The notes below the pieces were generated by a model. That model did not search any database and was not told where the DNA came from. It saw only the letters and a list, made by a program, of their open reading frames with translations. A stretch of 64,000 nt of DNA from positions 1-64,000 of the forward strand of contig JAFDWZ010000022.1 of the NCBI GenBank assembly GCA_018268195.1, written 5' to 3'. This stretch comes from Bacteroidota bacterium. GTDB lineage: Bacteria > Bacteroidota > Bacteroidia > AKYH767-A > OLB10. The translations under genes were made by a program, and so were the position numbers. Numbering within the stretch: the stretch's first letter is position 1; every line of letters begins with the position of its first letter. Below are positions 54,943-64,000 of this stretch, in pieces.

Positions 54943-55963
54943 AATGACCGAACATAGCAAACATGGAGGCTGCGGTTGCAAGATAGCCCCGGATGTACTT
55001 ACTCAGATACTAAGTGGCAAGAACAATAGTTTGAATACTTCACAGTTGTTGGTAGGAAATGAAAGCAATGACGATGCTGCCGTTTTTGATTTGAAAAATG
55101 ATATAGCCATAATCAGCACTGCCGATTTTTTTACTCCAATAGTTGATAACCCTTATCATTATGGAAGTATTGCTGCTGCCAATGCATTAAGTGATGTGTA
55201 TGCTATGGGCGGCAAACCACTGATGGCAATAGCGCTGTTGGGTTTTCCGGTGAGCAGCTTACCCGTTTCTGTTGCTGCTGAAATTAAAAAAGGCGCAGAA
55301 GATATTTGTGTCAAAGCCGGAATTCCGCTTGCGGGTGGGCACAGCATTGACAGTGTTGAACCGTTTTTTGGCCTTTCGGTAACCGGTATGGTTTCACCTT
55401 TAAATATTAAACGTAACAATACAGCACAACCCGGAGACGTTTTGTTTCTCACCAAACCTTTAGGTACAGGTATCATTACTTCTGCATTGCGCAAGCACAA
55501 AGTAAAACCATCGGATTTGGATGCTGCCGTTCAAAGCATGATGCAACTGAATGACATTGGTGCAACGGTAAGTCAGTTGCCCGGAGTGCATGCCATGACG
55601 GATATTACCGGTTTTGGATTGATGGGTCATTTGATGGAGTTGTGCAAGGGAAGTAATGTTTCTGCTCATATACAGTTTGATGATGTGGCAGTGTTACCTG
55701 GGTGCAAACAATATGTAGCTGAGTTTATTTATCCTGACATGACCACAAAAATTTATACAAATATTTCTAATGATGTCAATGAACTTACCGCTGAACAGTT
55801 GTTCATCACGTGCGACCCGCAAACCAGCGGAGGGCTGCTTATTGCTGTAGGACATGACAGTGTGAGTGAGTTTAAAAATTTGTGTCAAAGCAAAGGATTT
55901 CAAATCGGGAACCCTATAGGGGTAGTGTTAGAAAAAGAAGAAAAATGGGTTACGGTTTTTTGA
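54926..55963 (+). CDS. selD: Selenide, water dikinase SelD
   Basis: 345 residues from ATG 54926, giving the active-site segment GGCGCK with Cys16 and Lys18 at the same distance from the start as Cys17 and Lys20 in E. coli SelD; ATG 54944 would be an alternative just after the mnmH stop. The catalytic residue is Cys, not selenocysteine. NDDAAVF, DITGFGLMGHL and CDPQTSGGLL are the ATP- and substrate-binding motifs. SelD makes selenophosphate from selenide and ATP. Its partner here is MnmH; no selA, selB or selenocysteine tRNA gene lies in the window. Confidence 0.96.
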   Translation: MDSAIKMTEHSKHGGCGCKIAPDVLTQILSGKNNSLNTSQLLVGNESNDDAAVFDLKNDIAIISTADFFTPIVDNPYHYGSIAAANALSDVYAMGGKPLMAIALLGFPVSSLPVSVAAEIKKGAEDICVKAGIPLAGGHSIDSVEPFFGLSVTGMVSPLNIKRNNTAQPGDVLFLTKPLGTGIITSALRKHKVKPSDLDAAVQSMMQLNDIGATVSQLPGVHAMTDITGFGLMGHLMELCKGSNVSAHIQFDDVAVLPGCKQYVAEFIYPDMTTKIYTNISNDVNELTAEQLFITCDPQTSGGLLIAVGHDSVSEFKNLCQSKGFQIGNPIGVVLEKEEKWVTVF

Positions 55964-56046
55964 TTGTATTCAATACTTTATAACTTCGTCACTCAAATTA
56001 TTCGCATGAAAAAGGAATTTACCTTTCATGCCTAAATACTTTTTTT

Positions 56047-57957
56047 ATGTATCCATATCAAATAAAATCACTGGAAGAATACCGGGAAGCTTATAAGGCA
56101 AGTGTAGATAATCCGGAAAAATTTTGGGAAGAAATAGCAGAAAATTTTCAGTGGCAGAAAAAATGGGATAAAGTTCTTGAATGGAATTTTACAGAACCTT
56201 CAGTAAAATGGTTTGCCGGAGGTAAACTGAATATTACTGAAAACTGCCTCGACAGACATGTTAAAAAATTAGGAGATAAACCTGCCATCATCTGGGAATC
56301 CAACAACCCTGATGAAAAAGGCCGGACACTAACATATAAGGAACTTTTATTTAAGGTAAAACAGTTTGCCACTGTTCTGAAAAATAACGGAATAAAAAAA
56401 GGCGACCGCGTGTGTATTTACATGGGAATGGTTCCTGAATTACCCATTGCCATGCTTGCCTGTGCAAGAATCGGAGCGATACACTCAGTGATTTTCGGAG
56501 GGTTTTCTGCACGTTCCATTGCCGACCGAGTGGAGGATGCACATGCAGAGTGTATCATCACGTGCGATGGCGCTTTCAGAGGAGCAAAAGATATACATCT
56601 GAAGGCAGTAGTGGATGAGGCTGTAGAGCATCACTCCTTTGTTAAAAAGGTGATTGTGTATCAGCGAACCCATACACAGGTGAATATGATGGAAGGGCGC
56701 GATGTGTGGTGGCACGATGAAATAAAAAAAGTGGAGGAAGCAGGCAACCCCGACTGCATTGCCGAAGTGATGGATGCAGAAGATATGTTGTTTATTCTTT
56801 ACACTTCAGGGTCAACAGGTAAACCTAAAGGGGTGGTTCATACCACAGCGGGTTACATGGTGTGGGTAGATTATACTTTTGTAAATGTGTTTCAGTATCA
56901 GCCCGGACAAATTTATTTCTGCACGGCAGACATTGGTTGGATTACCGGTCATAGTTACATTGTTTACGGGCCTCTCAGTGCAGGAGCTACTTCACTGATG
57001 TTCGAAGGAATTCCGACCTATCCTGATGCAGGACGCTTCTGGGATATTGTTGACAAACATCAAGTGGACATTCTCTATACAGCCCCTACTGCAATTAGAA
57101 GCCTGATGGCTTATGGTCCGGATTATCTGAAAGGGAAAAAACTCGACTCTTTAAAAGTGATTGGCTCAGTAGGGGAGCCAATTAACGAAGAGGCATGGCA
57201 ATGGTATTACGAAAATATTGGTAAAAGTAAATGCCCTGTTGTAGATACCTGGTGGCAAACAGAAACGGCCGGAATAATGATATCCTGCATTGCAGGAGTT
57301 ACTCCGCATAAGCCTGCATTTGCAACTTTACCTCTTCCGGGAGTGCAACCTTGTCTGGTTGACGAAAAGGGAAATGAAATCACAAATAACAATGAAGGTG
57401 GAAATTTATGTATCAAGTTTCCGTGGCCGGGAATCATACGTACCACCTATGGCGATCATGAGCGCTGCAGACTTACTTATTTTTCAGCCTATAAAAATAT
57501 GTACTTCACAGGCGATGGTTGCCTTCGCGATGAGCAGGGAAACTATCGTATAACCGGTAGGGTAGATGATGTGCTTAATGTCAGCGGGCACCGTATTGGC
57601 ACTGCCGAAGTAGAGAATGCCATCAATATGCATCCTGATATAGTTGAAAGTGCCGTTGTGGGATTTCCACATCATATCAAAGGGCAGGGTATTTATGCAT
57701 TTGTTATCAGCAAGACGCCTCATGCTGATGAAGAAAAGCTTCGTGAGGAAATACTTCAGACAGTGACAGAAATTATAGGGCCTATTGCCAAGCCTGATAA
57801 AATTCAGATTGTAAAGGGACTTCCAAAAACACGAAGCGGCAAAATCATGCGCAGAATATTACGTAAAATCGCAGAAGGAGAAATGTCGAATCTCGGAGAC
57901 ACTACCACACTGCTCGATCCGAATATTGTGGAGGAAATAAAAAACGGAAGGCTCTGA
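56047..57957 (+). CDS. acs: Acetyl-CoA synthetase (AMP-forming)
   Basis: 636 residues. The adenylate-forming motifs are all present: LYTSGSTGKPKGVVHT (A3), VDTWWQTETAG (A5), YFTGDGCLRDEQGNY and RVDDVLNVSGHRIGTAEVE (A8 hinge), and PKTRSGKIMRR with the regulatory, acetylatable Lys599 (A10). The N-terminal Acs domain (FWEEIAENFQWQKKWDKVLEW) is typical. The enzyme activates acetate to acetyl-CoA with ATP. Reversible acetylation of Lys599 is known for the family; no acetyltransferase gene is adjacent. The gene stands 83 bp after selD. Confidence 0.97.
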   Translation: MYPYQIKSLEEYREAYKASVDNPEKFWEEIAENFQWQKKWDKVLEWNFTEPSVKWFAGGKLNITENCLDRHVKKLGDKPAIIWESNNPDEKGRTLTYKELLFKVKQFATVLKNNGIKKGDRVCIYMGMVPELPIAMLACARIGAIHSVIFGGFSARSIADRVEDAHAECIITCDGAFRGAKDIHLKAVVDEAVEHHSFVKKVIVYQRTHTQVNMMEGRDVWWHDEIKKVEEAGNPDCIAEVMDAEDMLFILYTSGSTGKPKGVVHTTAGYMVWVDYTFVNVFQYQPGQIYFCTADIGWITGHSYIVYGPLSAGATSLMFEGIPTYPDAGRFWDIVDKHQVDILYTAPTAIRSLMAYGPDYLKGKKLDSLKVIGSVGEPINEEAWQWYYENIGKSKCPVVDTWWQTETAGIMISCIAGVTPHKPAFATLPLPGVQPCLVDEKGNEITNNNEGGNLCIKFPWPGIIRTTYGDHERCRLTYFSAYKNMYFTGDGCLRDEQGNYRITGRVDDVLNVSGHRIGTAEVENAINMHPDIVESAVVGFPHHIKGQGIYAFVISKTPHADEEKLREEILQTVTEIIGPIAKPDKIQIVKGLPKTRSGKIMRRILRKIAEGEMSNLGDTTTLLDPNIVEEIKNGRL

Positions 57958-58016
57958 TTTTTTTGCCCCCCGTAGAATTAACAACATTCTGTAAATAACA
58001 TATACTTGTTCATGCA

Positions 58017-58045
58017 TTGTTACAGCAACTAACCCTGTAGCTTTG
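58017..58045 (+). promoter_or_regulatory. Bacteroidota-type promoter before the 882-residue protein gene
   Basis: TTG (58017-58019), an 18-nt spacer and TAGCTTTG (58038-58045) match the TTG-N17-23-TAnnTTTG consensus. The start would be near 58052, about 10 nt before GTG 58062. Confidence 0.5.
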
Positions 58046-58061
58046 AAACAGATTTCTTTCC

Positions 58062-60710
58062 GTGAACAGAGTTGTTGTATCATCCATTATTTCAATTTTT
58101 ATCATTGCCCTCATGGCAGTGGGCTATTATTATTTTTCAGTTTATAAAGAGAAATTTTCAAACCCGGAGGAGGCTTTACCTGCCAGTGCAGCACTCATCA
58201 TAAAAGGTAACCTCAAAAACGTTTACACCGAACTGGAGAATCAGGGAATCTGGAGTCAGCTTGATTCATTATCCTTGATGGGCGACATCAGGAAAGAGTT
58301 TGAAGTGCTTTTGCAAAACACTTCTGATAAATCGGAAATTGCTGACCTTCTTGAATCGGAACAAACACTGGTATCCTTGCATGTTACCGGTGCTGATAAA
58401 GCAGATTTGCTTTTTCTGATGCCATCACCCAAAGATGTAAGCATTTCTACCATGCGAAAAACACTCCTTGGTGAGCGACCGGATGAATACAGACAACGCT
58501 CTTTTTCAGGTAAAGATATTTACGAAGTAAGTTTTCCGCATGGATGGCAGTTTACCTTTTCAATATCCAATGGTGTATTCATTGGAAGTTTCACTTCAGG
58601 TTTGGTTGAAGATGCCATTCGTCAGCAAGAAACCGGTAAGGCCTTCTGGGGAAATAAAAAATTAGATGCGCTTTTTAATTCTGTTTCTGTATCATCTTCT
58701 TATTGCATAGCATTAAACTATGCACAGCTCAGCGGTTTGTTTGCCGTGTCACTTAATCCTGATTCTAATGATAAATTAAATGAACTGACAGAGTGGGCAG
58801 GATGGTCTGTTCATGCTCTTTCATTTGCAGCAAATCAGATTACAGCCAAAGGTTACATTCTTGCAGCTGATACAATGCAGATTATTTCCGGATTTAATAA
58901 TTGTCATGGCGCAGTTTCTGATGTGATAAAAGTGCTGTCGCAAAATACGGTAGCATATCAGACGCATTCTTTTTCTGATGCATGCCCTTGGATTGATGAG
59001 AGTAAAAAAAGAATAGTAGCAAATGACTTTATCAAAGCTGTTGAAAGAAATATTGCGAAAACAGAAAAGGAAATAAATTTTCCTGTGCGAAGGAAATTTA
59101 AAGACGTTATTGACAAGGAAGTTACTTTGGCACTTTCAGGAAACCCATCCGGCTCGTTGGATAACAATACGCTGGCATTTATCAGAGTAAAAAATGTGAA
59201 AGCTGCATTGCAAACACTTAGTGGAATGGATAAAGCGCTGAGTAAAAGCAACAGTCCTGCTGCCGTTGAGCAATTTAAAAATCATGAAATACGCTTGCTG
59301 AATATAGAAGGGTTGTTACCTGCACTGTTCGGAAGTTCCTTCTCTGTTATCAGAAAAAACTATTACACCATACAGGATAATTTTTTAGTGTTTGCCAACA
59401 AGCCCAGTTTGCTCAGAAAATATATTGAAGATGTGGAAGGCGGTTTGCTTTTGAGTAGGTTGCCTGAGTCGTTGCAGAATGAAATAAAAAAGACTTCTGA
59501 CAATATGTTTACCTTGCTCATTCGTCCTGAGCAATGCACACCCGTATGGCAAGCTATTGCATCAGCACCAACACAACAAATGCTGGCACGCAGCAATTAT
59601 CTTGAACGGATTAATACTTTTTATTACGCAGTATCCAATATCAGTAATGCAGAAGGCAACTGCAATTTTTTTATAAACACTCAAAGTGGTGGTATGAAGC
59701 AGGCCGCCTCGCGCATGTGGGCTTATTTTGCAGACAATGCATTGCAAAACGGGCCCTATATTTTTGCTCGCGACAATGAAAAATTTATTCTCTATCAGGA
59801 TGACAGTGCATCTCTTCATTGCATTGATCAGAATGGTAACAACAGATGGAGCCTTCAGGTTGACTCACTGATAGCTGGACGAATATGCCTGGCACCGAAT
59901 GATAATGAAGGAAAGTTGCAATTTGCTTTTGCCACAACTTCACAAGTGTATGTTGTGAATGAAACAGGAAATATTGCTACACGATATCCAATGAAATTGC
60001 CGGTATCTGCAAAATACGGTTTGGCCTCATCGCCATCTACAGATGTTTATTTTGTTGCCTGTGATAATGAAATGATTTATGCATTTGAATACGGAGGACG
60101 CCCTGCTAAAAAGTGGAATAACGTAAAGTGGAGTGGCAATGACTGGCAATGCTCTTTCAGCCCCAATGGTAAGTCAGTTGTGTTTATGGACAATCAGAAT
60201 CTGATGTATTATACCATTGATGGAGCCAGTCGTTTTCTAAAATCTGCTACTGATTTTAACTTGCAGAACTATCGCTGGTCAAATGACTCAGTGCCACAGT
60301 TTGTTTGTCAGGATAAGGAAGGTAGCCTGGTGCGCATCAATATGGATGGTTCTTTCACCAAACAGGCAGGCGCTGCATCATGGCAATGGATTGGACAATT
60401 AGCAGAAGGTGGAAATACTGTGAACTATATCATATCGGATAATAAACTTTTGAAAATCACCTCTGATAAAAAGATATTATCCTCGGCTGATTTAAAAGAA
60501 CAGGTAACCAAATCAACGCTTGTAGCAGGTGACAAAGGGGTTTACTGCGTAATGATTATTGATAAAATGTTAAATATCTTTGATCAGCATCTTAAAGCCG
60601 TTAGTGGCTTTCCTGTTGCAACAACGGGCTACGATATACTAAAACAAGATAACAAAGTATATCTTATCACTTTATCGGGGCAGGATAGACTTGCTTTTTA
60701 TGAGCTTTAA
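58062..60710 (+). CDS. Large membrane-anchored protein, DUF3352-like N-terminus and propeller-like C-terminus
   Basis: 882 residues from GTG 58062. A single N-terminal membrane helix (VVVSSIISIFIIALMAVGYYYF) anchors it, probably with the bulk in the periplasm. Residues 35-560 resemble DUF3352-type proteins: EEALPASAALIIKGNL, repeated segments of the type FIRVKNVKAALQTL, and LLIRPEQCTPVWQAI. Residues 565-882 contain repeated short strands with the motif N-x-W-S or G-x-x-x-x-YPM, such as HCIDQNGNNRWSLQ, VYVVNETGNIATRYPM and CSFSPNGKSVVFMDNQ, which suggest a beta-propeller. No catalytic motif is recognised. Its stop codon lies 1 nt from that of the convergent hydrolase gene. Confidence 0.65.
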   Translation: MNRVVVSSIISIFIIALMAVGYYYFSVYKEKFSNPEEALPASAALIIKGNLKNVYTELENQGIWSQLDSLSLMGDIRKEFEVLLQNTSDKSEIADLLESEQTLVSLHVTGADKADLLFLMPSPKDVSISTMRKTLLGERPDEYRQRSFSGKDIYEVSFPHGWQFTFSISNGVFIGSFTSGLVEDAIRQQETGKAFWGNKKLDALFNSVSVSSSYCIALNYAQLSGLFAVSLNPDSNDKLNELTEWAGWSVHALSFAANQITAKGYILAADTMQIISGFNNCHGAVSDVIKVLSQNTVAYQTHSFSDACPWIDESKKRIVANDFIKAVERNIAKTEKEINFPVRRKFKDVIDKEVTLALSGNPSGSLDNNTLAFIRVKNVKAALQTLSGMDKALSKSNSPAAVEQFKNHEIRLLNIEGLLPALFGSSFSVIRKNYYTIQDNFLVFANKPSLLRKYIEDVEGGLLLSRLPESLQNEIKKTSDNMFTLLIRPEQCTPVWQAIASAPTQQMLARSNYLERINTFYYAVSNISNAEGNCNFFINTQSGGMKQAASRMWAYFADNALQNGPYIFARDNEKFILYQDDSASLHCIDQNGNNRWSLQVDSLIAGRICLAPNDNEGKLQFAFATTSQVYVVNETGNIATRYPMKLPVSAKYGLASSPSTDVYFVACDNEMIYAFEYGGRPAKKWNNVKWSGNDWQCSFSPNGKSVVFMDNQNLMYYTIDGASRFLKSATDFNLQNYRWSNDSVPQFVCQDKEGSLVRINMDGSFTKQAGAASWQWIGQLAEGGNTVNYIISDNKLLKITSDKKILSSADLKEQVTKSTLVAGDKGVYCVMIIDKMLNIFDQHLKAVSGFPVATTGYDILKQDNKVYLITLSGQDRLAFYEL

Positions 60711-60711
60711 T

Positions 60712-62235
60712 TTATTGTTCCGTTTTTTCAAATCGGTAAGGCTGATAATCTACGAAGTCATTCACTTTTACGGTTATTGATTTTACTTTCCCGCCTTTAA
60801 TTTCCAACGGAAACTCGTGAATGCCGTAGGTAGGGTCACTGAAAGTGCAGAGCAGTGTTTCTGCTCCCGATGGTTTTAATGCTCCGGTAAGCGTAGGGTG
60901 GTGACTGAAATACATGGTCAACCCTTTTTTGTTTTTTCTGATTTCCATTTCGCCATATACTTCGTTCTTGTATTTTCCTGTTATCATATCATCACCTACA
61001 GCTAATTTCGAATTCGATTTTGTTTTCTCTTCCAGTGCATTTACTTCTTCCTGATCCTTTTTGTCGTTTTCAGCAAATCGTTTAAAGTAAGCAGCGCTGA
61101 TATTGCTATAAGGTTGTTTTGTAAAATAGTTTATCAGTTGCTGACGCAATGCCACATAAAACCAGTTTGCATCGGTATTGGTGAGGATTACAAAACCTGT
61201 ATTCAACTCAGGCAGCAAGGTGGTGTTGGATACAAAACCATTTGAACCACCATTGTGTGAAACTACCAATGTGCCATACATGTCTTCTAAAACCCAACCT
61301 AATCCGTAATTTGTAAAATGATTAAATGCTCTTGAGGGGCTGGCGGATTCTTTGCTGATCATGTAAGAGTTGCGAGTAGTTTTTATAGCTGCCATGGGCA
61401 CTACTTCTCGTCCTGCATAACGTCCGTTATTCAATTGCATGAGTAACCAGTGTGCCATATCATTTACACATGAATTTATGGCTGCACAAGCTCCAATGTT
61501 ATCTATATTGGCATAATCTAATCTTGTAAGTTTTCCTTTCACAAGCGTATAAGGTCGTGCGGCATTGGCATCACTGATTATTTTTGAATAATGAACGGAT
61601 GTGCGATTCATATCCAACTTATCGAAAAAACGATGTTGAAAAAAGTCTTGCCAGGAGGTGTCGGTAACGGCTTTGATGATGGCACCTGCGGTAACATAAC
61701 CCATATTGCAATAACCATATTGATATCGGAATTCATTCAATGGCGTCACGTTTCGCATATTCTTTATCAAAGCTTCTTCTGTCATATTGCAATTCCAGTT
61801 CAGAAAATCACTCTGAAAAGTGCTGAAGCCAATGCGGTGACATAAAACATCTTTAATCGTTACCATTTCTGTTACACAAGGGTCTTTCAGAGCAAACCAA
61901 GGTAAGTATTTTCGAACTTTATCATCAATACTCAAGCGTTTTTCATTGTCGAGCATGGCCAGAGCAGTCCCGGTAAATGCTTTTGTGTTACTTGCAATCT
62001 GAAACAAAGTGTTTTCATCTACTTTATCTGACTTTCCAAGCTCTCTCACGCCATAACCTTTCAGTGCAACAATTTTACCATCTTTTACAATTCCAATTGC
62101 CACACCGGGAATTTGCCATTGATTCATTTCTCGGACAATATAAGTATCGAGACTGTCTTTTATAAAATCATCTTGTGCCGGTACGGATTCTGCTATTGAA
62201 ACAAATGCCAGTACAAAAAATAGTAGCTTCCTCAT
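60712..62235 (-). CDS. Serine hydrolase, class C beta-lactamase/esterase family, with DUF3471 tail
   Basis: 507 residues from ATG 62235, which starts the signal peptide RKLLFFVLAFVSIAESVPA; the longer frame from 62373 has a poor N-terminus. The catalytic motif SxxK is SNTK (Ser82, Lys85), the YxN motif is YCN (Tyr175, Asn177), and HNGGSNGF fills the third motif. The last 100 residues form a DUF3471-type beta domain (ITGKYKNEVYGEMEI...). This family includes esterases and D-aminopeptidases as well as beta-lactamases; the substrate is unknown and resistance should not be assumed. It is periplasmic or secreted. The stop codon lies 1 nt from the convergent gene end. Confidence 0.88.
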   Translation of the reverse strand: MRKLLFFVLAFVSIAESVPAQDDFIKDSLDTYIVREMNQWQIPGVAIGIVKDGKIVALKGYGVRELGKSDKVDENTLFQIASNTKAFTGTALAMLDNEKRLSIDDKVRKYLPWFALKDPCVTEMVTIKDVLCHRIGFSTFQSDFLNWNCNMTEEALIKNMRNVTPLNEFRYQYGYCNMGYVTAGAIIKAVTDTSWQDFFQHRFFDKLDMNRTSVHYSKIISDANAARPYTLVKGKLTRLDYANIDNIGACAAINSCVNDMAHWLLMQLNNGRYAGREVVPMAAIKTTRNSYMISKESASPSRAFNHFTNYGLGWVLEDMYGTLVVSHNGGSNGFVSNTTLLPELNTGFVILTNTDANWFYVALRQQLINYFTKQPYSNISAAYFKRFAENDKKDQEEVNALEEKTKSNSKLAVGDDMITGKYKNEVYGEMEIRKNKKGLTMYFSHHPTLTGALKPSGAETLLCTFSDPTYGIHEFPLEIKGGKVKSITVKVNDFVDYQPYRFEKTEQ

Positions 62236-62533
62236 TTTTAAAAATATTATTTTCTCAAAAGTATGAAAAACCGTTAGCTTAAGCACCTTTATATCGGATT
62301 TCCGGAAAATCTGTTTTACTATCTGATGTGCAAGCTGTGTTTTTAAGCATGGCTTGCACTTTTTTACTGCCAATTTCTCTTTGTTTTAAATGGTTTTTTT
62401 ATTCTGCCAAACAATGTCTTGCTGCTGATTTTATAAAACTATCGTTGAGGAAAAGTATGTGAATGATTTTTTAGATAAGGTTGATTTTTGATAAAATAAA
62501 ATTAGACCTTTACCCCTGAAAGAATGAAATCAA

Positions 62534-63193
62534 ATGTTCGATTCTCAATTTTATCATAAACTCATTCAGGAATTAAATACTTATAATGCAGCATTGGTTG
62601 CAGTCTCCAAGAAAAAACCGGTGAGTGATATTCTACTTGCATTGGACGCAGGACAACAAATTTTCGGAGAAAATTATGTGCAGGAGTTGTGTGCTAAACA
62701 ACCGGAAATAACGGATTCCATAGAATGGCATTTTATTGGTCACTTGCAGCGTAACAAAGTAAAAAATATTGCCCCGTTTATTCATACGGTTCAAACTATA
62801 GATAATATGAACCTGCTTGCTGAACTAGATAAAGCAGCTTCTCGAAATAATAGAATAATCAATGTGCTTCTTCAGGTTTATATTGCCACTGAAGAAACTA
62901 AATACGGATTTGATAGAGAAGAAGTAGTCAGGTTGTTTGAAGAGGATGTTATGTCATCATATAAAAATATAAGAGTGGCAGGACTAATGGGGATGGCCAG
63001 CAACACAAATGATACTACGCAAGTGCGTAATGAGTTTAATGGTTTGTTTAAATTATTCCGGGACATAAAGCCGGAATTGAATAAAAATATAAGACCTGTT
63101 TTAAGTATGGGGATGACATCAGACTATAAAATTGCGCTTGACGAAGGGAGTACAATGATTCGAATTGGCTCAGCATTATTTGGCAGCAGATGA
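62534..63193 (+). CDS. PLP homeostasis protein, YggS/PLPBP family
   Basis: 219 residues. The PLP-binding Lys26 lies in LVAVSKKKP. GENYVQEL, WHFIGHLQRNK, LLQVYIATEETKYGF, GLMGMASN and LSMGMTSDYKIALDEGSTMIRIG complete the single-domain TIM-barrel signature. The protein holds pyridoxal phosphate and regulates its level; it has no known catalytic activity. The 298-bp gap before it (62236-62533) shows no supported gene. The TGA stop overlaps the ATG of the following gene (ATGA), so the two are translationally coupled. Confidence 0.93.
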   Translation: MFDSQFYHKLIQELNTYNAALVAVSKKKPVSDILLALDAGQQIFGENYVQELCAKQPEITDSIEWHFIGHLQRNKVKNIAPFIHTVQTIDNMNLLAELDKAASRNNRIINVLLQVYIATEETKYGFDREEVVRLFEEDVMSSYKNIRVAGLMGMASNTNDTTQVRNEFNGLFKLFRDIKPELNKNIRPVLSMGMTSDYKIALDEGSTMIRIGSALFGSR

Positions 63194-64000
63194 TAAGTAA
63201 ACATATGGCTTGTTTTTTTAATAAACACATTATTCAGTGGAGCATTTTATTATGTCTGCTGACTCACACACTTCGTGCAACAGATAAGCGGACTTATTTT
63301 CAACAACGGGTTGATTATAACATATCAGTTACGCTGAATGTTAAATTGCATGAGTTAGCCGGAAATGTTGAAATAAAATACATCAACCATTCACCTGATG
63401 TGCTTCATGAAATATATTTTCACCTCTGGCCAAATGCCTATAAGGACAGAACTTCGGCATTGTGTAAACAGTTAGTTAGCCAAGGTGATATGAGTTTGTA
63501 TTTCGCTCCTGACTCCTTGCGCGGCTTTATGGATAATCTCGAGTTTAAAGTAAATGACCATTTGGTGCAAATGATGTATGATTCTTTAAATTCAGATATC
63601 TGTCGGTTGATTTTAAACACTCCATTGCACCCCGGTGACTCAATTGAAATCTCTACACCTTTCAGAGTTAAAATACCTGATGCAAAATTTTCAAGACTAG
63701 GACATGTGGGGGACTCCTATATGATTACACAGTGGTATCCCAAGCCCGCAGTGTATGATAAAGATGGCTGGCATCCGATTCCATATTTATCACAAGGTGA
63801 ATTTTATTCAGAGTATGGTTCGTTCAATGTGAATATTACATTACCCGAAAATTATGTTGTTGCAGCCAGTGGTTATTTGCAAACTCCATCTGAAATAAAA
63901 TTTATTGAAAATAAAATAAAAGAATCATCTGACAATTCTGATTTTCCGGAAAATAATTTCTTTCCATTGTCTTCTGAAAAACAGAAAACCATTCAGTTTA
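63190..64000 (+). CDS. M1-family metallopeptidase, N-terminal part (cut by window edge)
   Basis: The frame is open from ATG 63190 to the end of the window, with 270 codons visible. A hydrophobic signal segment (IIQWSILLCLLTHTLRA) is followed by a beta-rich domain: RVDYNISVTLNVKLHELAGNVEIKYIN, EIYFHLWPNAYKD, MITQWYPKPAVYDKDGWH and YGSFNVNITLPENYVVAASGYL, read in parts. This is the N-terminal saddle domain of Bacteroidota M1-family peptidases. The zinc motif HExxH would lie downstream, outside the window. The start overlaps the YggS stop by 4 nt (ATGA). Confidence 0.85.
   Translation, partial: MISKHMACFFNKHIIQWSILLCLLTHTLRATDKRTYFQQRVDYNISVTLNVKLHELAGNVEIKYINHSPDVLHEIYFHLWPNAYKDRTSALCKQLVSQGDMSLYFAPDSLRGFMDNLEFKVNDHLVQMMYDSLNSDICRLILNTPLHPGDSIEISTPFRVKIPDAKFSRLGHVGDSYMITQWYPKPAVYDKDGWHPIPYLSQGEFYSEYGSFNVNITLPENYVVAASGYLQTPSEIKFIENKIKESSDNSDFPENNFFPLSSEKQKTIQF

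Noticed and set aside
60712-62235. Hydrolase as a true antibiotic-resistance beta-lactamase
   Set aside because: The SxxK/YxN motifs and DUF3471 tail are shared with esterases and peptidases; nothing points to beta-lactam hydrolysis.

Overview
The window reads as chromosomal DNA of an AT-rich member of the Bacteroidota, most likely near Chitinophagales/Saprospirales-type lineages. The evidence is SprB-repeat, PKD and T9SS C-terminal-domain proteins, a complete Bat (aerotolerance) operon, a split atpD-atpC pair, Bacteroidota-type -7 boxes (TAnnTTTG) upstream of several genes, almost no Shine-Dalgarno sequences, and several TTG/GTG starts. The lower-rank assignment is inference. I see no rRNA, tRNA, CRISPR array, integrase, transposase or phage gene; this looks like ordinary chromosome with some accessory surface and glycan genes.

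Layout. 1-3.5 kb: the N-terminal part of a SprB-repeat surface protein (cut by the window edge), a secreted vWA protein, an e(P4)-type acid phosphatase lipoprotein and the fluoride channel CrcB. 3.6-7.6 kb: an AddA/RecB-like helicase-nuclease, convergent with a two-gene PAS-like/Rab-like GTPase pair. 7.7-13.4 kb: a 1921-residue protein with 19 PKD-type repeats and FN3 domains that stops inside its last FN3 domain and has no sorting domain. 13.6-18 kb: acyl-CoA dehydrogenase, a predicted aminopeptidase (COG4324), a lipoprotein and a small outer-membrane protein. 18.1-23.5 kb: a GT2/FAD-oxidoreductase pair, LolA and FtsK. 23.8-32.1 kb: two T9SS substrates (type A and type B sorting domains) flanking uvrA. 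32.3-40.6 kb: rlmD, then a tightly overlapping run FKBP-GT4-GT4-GT2-like-GT2-asnB that looks like a surface glycan operon. 40.6-48.9 kb (minus): moxR-DUF58-batX-batABCDE. 49-53 kb: truA, atpDC and a divergent RpoD-like sigma factor. 53.4-56 kb: an LEA-type lipoprotein and the selenium tRNA-modification pair mnmH-selD. 56-64 kb: acetyl-CoA synthetase, a large membrane-anchored protein with a propeller-like C-terminus, a class C beta-lactamase-like hydrolase, the PLP-binding protein YggS, and the start of an M1-family peptidase.

How it fits together. Much of the window serves the cell surface: secreted PKD/SprB/Ig-like proteins, at least two of which carry T9SS sorting domains; lipoproteins and LolA, which carries lipoproteins across the periplasm; and glycosyltransferases that probably build a surface polysaccharide. 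The Bat operon combines an AAA+ ATPase, vWA proteins and membrane TPR proteins in an envelope complex. Housekeeping functions (FtsK, UvrA, RlmD, TruA, ATP synthase F1 beta/epsilon, Acs, SelD/MnmH) are interspersed.

The features I would look at first are the Rab-like GTPase with altered G3/G4 motifs and its abutting PAS-like partner, the adjacent PKD giant that has lost its secretion domain, the four convergent gene pairs whose stop codons lie 0-1 nt apart, and -7 boxes so close to start codons that some mRNAs may be leaderless.
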